A stretch of 9,714 nt of DNA from contig JALUUP010000317.1 in assembly GCA_027021285.1 (NCBI GenBank), positions 1 to 9,714 of the forward strand, given 5' to 3'. This DNA is from Bacteroidota bacterium. Its GTDB lineage: Bacteria > Bacteroidota > Ignavibacteria > SZUA-365 > JAADGX01. Below the pieces are notes generated by a model. That model made no database searches and was not told the origin of the DNA. It saw only the letters and a list, made by a program, of their open reading frames with translations. Every line of letters starts with the position of its first letter. The first letter of the stretch is position 1. Below are positions 6,006-9,714 of the stretch, piece by piece. The translations under genes and the position numbers were made by a program.

Positions 6006-7364
6006 ATGAAAAAAGCTTTACTGGTTCTATTGCTCCTGTTTCTGCTCTTCCCTTCCTTTGCAAGATCCCAGACAACGCGAACCGTGCTGATTGAAGAATT
6101 TACGGGCGCGTGGTGCGGTTACTGCCCTTACGGGGCTGCCGTAATTGATGATATTCTAAATACCATGGGCAACGTACGTGCTCTGGCCTACCACCGTGGT
6201 GACAGCTTGGAGACACCGGAAGGTAATATCTTTGTTGCCGCTATGAAACCAGCGTACCCCCAGGCTGCAATCGATCGTGTCTTGTGGCCCGGTGAACCAA
6301 AAATACCGGTAAGTCGGAATTCCTGGAGAGTGCGATGCCAAGCGCGCTCCGCGACCACCTCTCCTGTCTCCATTACCGTGACCGGTACGTTCCATGAGCC
6401 CACACGGTTGTTGACCGCAAATATCAAGTTGACTATTCTGTCGGCCATGAAGGGTGAATACCGCTTGAATGCGATCATTTCGGAGAGTGGAATCAATCTC
6501 AGGCAGAAATACTATCCGCCGGGGGGCGGTACGGTATATCTCGATCCCTACTATCACAAACACGTTGTCCGAAAAATGATAACCGGGCCCCAGGGAGAGT
6601 TATTGACAGCGAACGGGTTCAAGGCAGGAGATGTTATCAACCGGACTGTTACTTTCACACTGCCATCCTGGTGGAACGTGGACAAGTGCGACTTTACCGT
6701 GTTTGTATCCAAGATGATCAATGGGTTTTACAGCGAAGTACAACAGGCTTTCCAGGAGTCAATACGCTCGCTGTTTCGTGCTACACCGGTGGAACTGGTT
6801 TCTTTCATGGCGGAACGGGTCGACGAAGGAGTATTGCTTACCTGGAGAACGGCTCGGGAAACCTCGAACGCCGGTTGGAGCATCGAATGTCGTACCGCTG
6901 AGGGCTGCTGGGAAACGGTTAGTTTCGTACCGGGGAACGGAACCAGTGCACAAGCTCATTATTACGAGTTCATAGACCGGAACCCGGAAATGGGACCTGT
7001 ATGCGCGTATCGCCTGCGGCAGAAAGACTACGACGGAAAGGAGACGCTTTCACCGGTGGCGCTCGTGTACATGGACACCGCTCCAACCACGACGAGGTTG
7101 CTTGCGAACTATCCGAATCCGTTCAATCCCGAGACGGAAATTGCGTTCGAGCTGGATAAACCCGCTCACGTTGTCCTGGAAGTCTTGGATATGTTGGGCA
7201 GAAGGATCGCCGTTCTTGCGCGCGGTGCTTTTTCGCCGGGGACACACGTCCGAACGTGGAATGGAAGAGATGCGAATCAAGTCCGGGTCCCCTCGGGCGT
7301 CTATCTCTACCGCCTGCAAACACAGGGCAAAGTCCTGATGCACCGAATGGTTTTGTGCCGTTGA
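6006..7364 (+). CDS. Secreted Omp28-like thioredoxin-fold protein with type IX secretion/FlgD-like C-terminal tail
   Basis: A 452-residue exported protein. Residues 1-22 are a signal peptide (KK then a leucine-rich core, ending near ARSQ). EEFTGAWCGYCPYG (30-43) is the Omp28/thioredoxin-like active site, with C37 and C40 as the redox pair; AYPQAAIDR (83-91) probably supplies the cis-proline (P85). A beta-rich region (about 115-255) is typical of the Omp28 family. ATPVELVSFMAER (259-271) opens a fibronectin-like module common in FCB secreted proteins. The C-terminal module (about 365-452) starts with NYPNPFNPET (368-377) and ends with SGVYLYRLQTQGKVLMHRMVL, the type IX sorting or FlgD Ig-like pattern. 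It probably acts outside the outer membrane or on the surface as a thiol-active or structural protein; activity is inferred. Six further cysteines (111, 228, 295, 301, 333, 451) are present. The ribosome site is weak (AGGCGG, 5 bases before ATG). Confidence 0.9.
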   Translation: MKKALLVLLLLFLLFPSFARSQTTRTVLIEEFTGAWCGYCPYGAAVIDDILNTMGNVRALAYHRGDSLETPEGNIFVAAMKPAYPQAAIDRVLWPGEPKIPVSRNSWRVRCQARSATTSPVSITVTGTFHEPTRLLTANIKLTILSAMKGEYRLNAIISESGINLRQKYYPPGGGTVYLDPYYHKHVVRKMITGPQGELLTANGFKAGDVINRTVTFTLPSWWNVDKCDFTVFVSKMINGFYSEVQQAFQESIRSLFRATPVELVSFMAERVDEGVLLTWRTARETSNAGWSIECRTAEGCWETVSFVPGNGTSAQAHYYEFIDRNPEMGPVCAYRLRQKDYDGKETLSPVALVYMDTAPTTTRLLANYPNPFNPETEIAFELDKPAHVVLEVLDMLGRRIAVLARGAFSPGTHVRTWNGRDANQVRVPSGVYLYRLQTQGKVLMHRMVLCR

Positions 7365-7402
7365 TGGTCGTTTTGGTGGGAATATCATGGCGGGATTTGC
7401 GA

Positions 7403-7480
7403 TGGTGGGCGGTGAGGGAGTCGAACCCCCGACCTTCTGGGTGTAAACCAGACGCTCTAAACCAACTGAGCTAACCGCCC
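7403..7480 (-). tRNA. tRNA-Val (anticodon UAC), CCA encoded
   Basis: The complement folds into a complete cloverleaf: acceptor GGGCGGT with ACCGCCC (7 bp), D-arm GCTC/GAGC with a 10-base loop, anticodon stem TCTGG/CCAGA with loop TTTACAC (anticodon TAC, reading GUA and other valine codons), a 5-base variable loop, and T-arm GGGGG/CCCTC with TTCGACT. After the acceptor stem come discriminator A and an encoded CCA (7405-7403), making 78 bases. The Omp28-like gene ends 38 bases away on the other strand. Confidence 0.97.
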
Positions 7481-7490
7481 GTGAAAACGT

Positions 7491-7519
7491 AACTTAGTCG
7501 ATATTTACGCAATGTGCAA
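7491..7519 (-). promoter_or_regulatory. Probable promoter of tRNA-Val
   Basis: On the minus strand TTGCAC (complement 7519-7514), a 17-base spacer and TAAGTT (complement 7496-7491) precede the tRNA 5' end by 10 bases. The -35 is good and the spacing ideal, but the -10 is a poor match, and the leader would be only a few bases. Confidence 0.4.
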
Positions 7520-7525
7520 ATCCCG

Positions 7526-7554
7526 TTGTCGCGTGAAGATAATCTCACTACTTT
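7526..7554 (+). promoter_or_regulatory. Weak candidate promoter for the EthD-like gene
   Basis: TTGTCG (7526-7531), a 17-base spacer and TACTTT (7549-7554) lie 39 bases before the ATG at 7594. The -10 match is only 3 of 6. If used, it is back to back with the tRNA promoter in the same 113-base spacer. Confidence 0.25.
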
Positions 7555-7593
7555 CAATTTATGTAGGTTCTGTGGGGAACAAACGCGTCAACA

Positions 7594-7899
7594 ATGGTCA
7601 AATTGCAAATAATGTACAAGGCCCCGGGAAATAAAGCTGAATTTTTCAGCATGCTTTCCCAGACCCATCTTCCATACATCCGGGAACTGCCAGATCAACA
7701 AGGAATACGGACCTACCGGATCCTGGAAGCGCCGATCGGCGAGCGGCTTTACGACATGATGATCGAAGTAGCATTTGCCGGAGAAGACGAGATGCAACGG
7801 GCCCTGGCTTCTCCGGAAGGAAGGAGGTTCGTCAAAGACCTTGTCCATTTCGGCGTAAATGCCGTTACCGTTACGTACATGGAAGAAACCTCGCTGTGA
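7594..7899 (+). CDS. EthD-like dimeric alpha-beta barrel protein
   Basis: A 101-residue cytoplasmic protein with the layout of the EthD/YgiN ferredoxin-like fold: strand VKLQIMYKAP (2-11), helix with THLPYIREL (24-32, H25 in the usual conserved place), a middle strand with YRI, strand YDMMIEVAF (53-61), helix EMQRALASPEGRRFVKDL (66-83) and final strand VNAVTVTYM (88-96). The phrase ALASPEGR followed by DL..F and VTV is characteristic of small EthD-domain proteins. Such proteins usually form dimers; roles range from heme or aromatic-compound handling to unknown, so no substrate is claimed. There is no strong ribosome binding site; GGGGAA lies about 15 bases before the ATG. It is 94 bases upstream of rdgB in the same direction and might be co-transcribed with it, but the link looks incidental. 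Confidence 0.82.
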   Translation: MVKLQIMYKAPGNKAEFFSMLSQTHLPYIRELPDQQGIRTYRILEAPIGERLYDMMIEVAFAGEDEMQRALASPEGRRFVKDLVHFGVNAVTVTYMEETSL

Positions 7900-7993
7900 A
7901 TGCCGGACCTTTTCAATTCATTCTGGTAGACGACGTTTCTTTCGAAGGTGTCTTCTGTTTTAACGCAGCGACAGACACGGGGATTTTTCAACA

Positions 7994-8584
7994 ATGAGTT
8001 CTTTTTCGTTAGTGCTGGCCACCCGGAATCCTCATAAGGTTGCGGAAGTACGTGCCATTCTTTCCGTTCTTGATCTTGATATTCGGGAACTTCCCGATCA
8101 ATGTTCCCCGGTCGATGAAACAGGCGCGACACTGGAGGCTAACGCGCTTCTCAAGGCCCGGGCGGCGTTCGAGTGCTCGGGCTTACCATCTGTGGCGGAT
8201 GATACGGGACTGGAAGTGTACTACTTGCTTGGTGAACCCGGCGTTCGTTCGGCCCGGTACGCCGGTGAAAACGCGACATATGATGACAATGTACGTAAGT
8301 TATTGTGGGCAATGCGCGGTGTTCCGGAGCGAAGAAGGTACGCGCGTTTTCGCACTGTTGTTGCCTACGTGGACGACAGGCAAGAGATCACCCTTGAAGG
8401 CAAGGTGGAAGGAAAAATCCTGGAGCAACCTCGCGGTGTCAACGGGTTTGGATACGATCCCGTCTTTCGACCCGTGGGGTCATCGAAGTCGTATGCGGAA
8501 ATGAGCGAGGATGAGAAAAACAGCGTCAGCCACCGCGCGGCAGCGTTGCGCAAACTTATGGATTTTTTACGCACGATGATATGA
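7994..8584 (+). CDS. rdgB: XTP/dITP diphosphatase (non-canonical purine NTP pyrophosphatase, RdgB/HAM1 family)
   Basis: Hydrolyses XTP, ITP and dITP to monophosphate and pyrophosphate, keeping deaminated purines out of DNA and RNA; cytoplasmic dimer, Mg-dependent. All family blocks are present in 196 residues, the normal length: LATRNPHKVAEV (8-19, the T/S-x-N-x-x-K nucleotide loop), ETGATLEANALLKA (42-55), SVADDTGLEV (66-75, with catalytic/metal aspartates 69-70), GVRSARYAGE (83-92), GFGYDPVF (151-158) and the base-recognition SHRAAAL (179-185). ATG at 7994 starts directly before the first strand and is the natural start; only a weak GGGG lies upstream. The stop codon overlaps the ATG of the following lipoprotein gene by four bases (ATGA), so the two are probably translated together. 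Confidence 0.97.
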   Translation: MSSFSLVLATRNPHKVAEVRAILSVLDLDIRELPDQCSPVDETGATLEANALLKARAAFECSGLPSVADDTGLEVYYLLGEPGVRSARYAGENATYDDNVRKLLWAMRGVPERRRYARFRTVVAYVDDRQEITLEGKVEGKILEQPRGVNGFGYDPVFRPVGSSKSYAEMSEDEKNSVSHRAAALRKLMDFLRTMI

Positions 8585-9435
8585 CGATAACAAAAAAGAA
8601 ACAACGGTATGTTTCCCGGCTTCTTATCCTGGGCTCGCTGTTCCTTCTCGTGTTGGGTTCATGGAATGGTTGCGGCGAAACGGACACTGTGGTTGTTTCC
8701 GGGGCGAGGGAAATCTGGCACGACGCGAAATGGTACCCTACCACAATCGGAAGCGTCTGGCGTTACCGTATCGATACGACGGATGCATCGGGTGACCTCG
8801 TTCCTGGCGTCTTCAGGAGAACAACGCGTATCATCGGCGATATAACGTACGATGGCAAGCGATACGTTGTCCAGGTTAACGAGGATGTTGCCGCGAACAC
8901 GGTAAGTTTCGATACGACGTACATACGGAAAGCGGACGATGGATTGTATTTCTCCAGTCCCTCGTTGCTGATGTTGTCGAACTTGCCGGGTATTCCCGGG
9001 AGCGGCTCAGGCATTCCGCGTGATTTCAAGCTCCTGCCGTATCCTCTCGAAAGCACGCCGGGCTGGGAGATTTTCAATTACGATATCGAGTTGATCCCGT
9101 TTTTCAAACCCCATATCTATATAAACGCACGAAACCTCGGACTGGAAACTGTCGTCACCGAGATGCAGACATTCCGCGACTGCCTGAGGATTCGCATCGA
9201 TCTCGACATCTTGCTTCCCAATCCTCAAGATCCCACAAACATCTTTAATCCTCTTATCATCAAGGAAGACGCTTCGTTCTGGTTTGGACGCCCGCTGGGC
9301 CTGGTGGCGGGGGAAGGCTCCCAGCTGCTCTTTGTTCTTCTCACCGGCCGCTTACCGTTGCGGGCATCGTCCATGCGTACACACCTCGAGCTCACAGGGA
9401 TGGATATTCGCCAACCTGCATCTCGTTGTGAATAG
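8581..9435 (+). CDS. Predicted exported lipoprotein, function unknown
   Basis: A 284-residue protein with a basic N-terminus (KKKQRY), a hydrophobic stretch at about 13-28 and a cysteine at 31 in SWNGCGE. That resembles a lipoprotein signal, but the residue at -3 is W rather than L/V/I, so the lipobox is atypical and a plain signal peptide or anchor is possible. The mature part is beta-rich. It opens with WYPTTIGSVWRYRI (51-64), a phrase of the 'too-long-to-matter' hypothetical lipoproteins seen in FCB bacteria, where an aromatic strand follows a short linker. It ends with WFGRPLGLV and a SQLLFVLLTGR segment. I recognise no catalytic motif. Its ATG overlaps the rdgB stop (ATGA), so translation is probably coupled to that of a cytoplasmic nucleotide-pool enzyme; a functional link is not evident. 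No clear terminator follows. Confidence 0.8.
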   Translation: MTITKKKQRYVSRLLILGSLFLLVLGSWNGCGETDTVVVSGAREIWHDAKWYPTTIGSVWRYRIDTTDASGDLVPGVFRRTTRIIGDITYDGKRYVVQVNEDVAANTVSFDTTYIRKADDGLYFSSPSLLMLSNLPGIPGSGSGIPRDFKLLPYPLESTPGWEIFNYDIELIPFFKPHIYINARNLGLETVVTEMQTFRDCLRIRIDLDILLPNPQDPTNIFNPLIIKEDASFWFGRPLGLVAGEGSQLLFVLLTGRLPLRASSMRTHLELTGMDIRQPASRCE

Positions 9436-9703
9436 CGATTTTACGGACGGCGAAAAAAGTCGTCATACCGCTTCGATACGATGACAAATTCCAGAGGCAC
9501 GTTCTTTTGGCCATGGGAACCGGTTCAACTGCAATGCCGGCGGGGATACACCTCAAGTTTTATCGGTTCAGCAGCTTGCCTCAGGTAGACGATTTGCTTT
9601 ACCGCAGGTAGAAACCCGGCGATCGACCGGCGGGCGTCATCAATGAAAAATTGTTTAAAATGGACTGATATGTCCTTGCGATCAAAATAGGAGCAATCGA
9701 ATA
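9436..9703. other. Intergenic stretch with no recognised gene
   Basis: I see no convincing coding region, RNA gene or repeat on either strand in these 268 bases. Short complementary segments exist, such as GACG/CGTC near 9446-9463 and CCCG/CGGG near 9616-9635, but they are 4-bp stems without a T-run and are not called terminators. It presumably holds the promoter of whatever starts at 9704. Confidence 0.5.
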
Positions 9704-9714
9704 ATGTGTTTCGG
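9704..9714 (+). CDS. Possible start of a gene cut by the window end
   Basis: AGGAG (9689-9693) precedes an ATG at 9704 by 10 bases, with an AT-rich approach from about 9645. Only three codons (M, C, F) are inside the window, so neither reality nor identity can be judged. The ribosome site is the only support. Confidence 0.3.

Noticed and set aside
7256..7474. Plus-strand reading frame ending in VRESNPRPSGCKPDALNQLS
   Set aside because: This is the well-known spurious translation of the antisense of a tRNA gene; it lies over tRNA-Val and the end of the Omp28-like gene.
7679..8104. Repeated phrase IRELPDQ in the EthD-like protein and RdgB
   Set aside because: It lies in unrelated folds with different surroundings and only partial DNA identity, so it is probably coincidence.
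9284..9484. 66-codon plus-strand frame running past the end of the lipoprotein gene
   Set aside because: It is a shadow of the lipoprotein in another frame; the lipoprotein appears to end naturally and I see no frameshift evidence.
1..9714. CRISPR arrays, insertion sequences, integrase or attachment sites, toxin-antitoxin or defence genes
   Set aside because: No regularly spaced repeats, transposase or nuclease motifs, or terminal inverted repeats were seen on either strand.

Overview
This window looks like ordinary chromosome from a bacterium of the FCB superphylum (Bacteroidota, Ignavibacteriota, Kapabacteria, Calditrichota and relatives). Two secreted proteins end in beta-sandwich tails of the type IX secretion / FlgD-like kind; one carries a textbook NYPNPFN motif. 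One of them is an Omp28-type thioredoxin-fold protein and the other a calcium-loop FG-GAP/VCBS protein with an ASPIC/UnbV domain. At least one gene has a strong Shine-Dalgarno sequence, the tRNA encodes its own CCA, and a sigma70-like promoter is visible. These point away from typical Bacteroidia towards the deeper FCB lineages, but I cannot name a genus.

Layout. Bases 1-964 (+) hold a 5'-truncated Sua5 threonylcarbamoyl-AMP synthase. Convergent to it (2547-990, -) is a two-gene unit: a sodium:neurotransmitter-symporter (NSS) family transporter and a 37-residue MetS-type small subunit that overlaps it by 11 bases. A 213-base divergent spacer leads to a secreted seven-loop beta-propeller protein (2761-5151, +), then a small four-helix membrane protein (5373-5783, +) followed by a good hairpin terminator. 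A sigma70-like promoter precedes a secreted thioredoxin-like Omp28 protein (6006-7364, +). A tRNA-Val(UAC) lies on the minus strand (7480-7403). It is followed on the plus strand by an EthD-like small protein (7594-7899), the house-cleaning pyrophosphatase RdgB (7994-8584) and a predicted lipoprotein whose start overlaps the rdgB stop by ATGA (8581-9435). The last 279 bases have no convincing gene except a possible start codon with a ribosome binding site at 9704.

How the genes work together. There are two housekeeping functions (tRNA t6A37 synthesis by Sua5, and removal of non-canonical purine NTPs by RdgB), one amino-acid importer with its accessory peptide, and several envelope or secreted proteins. 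The genes appear to be mostly separate short transcription units. I see no CRISPR array, transposase, integrase, phage gene, toxin-antitoxin pair or defence cluster, and no evidence of a new multi-gene system. The most useful observations are the easily missed MetS-like gene, an altered ion-site pattern in the transporter, the uncharacterised membrane protein and lipoprotein, and the tail architecture of the secreted proteins.
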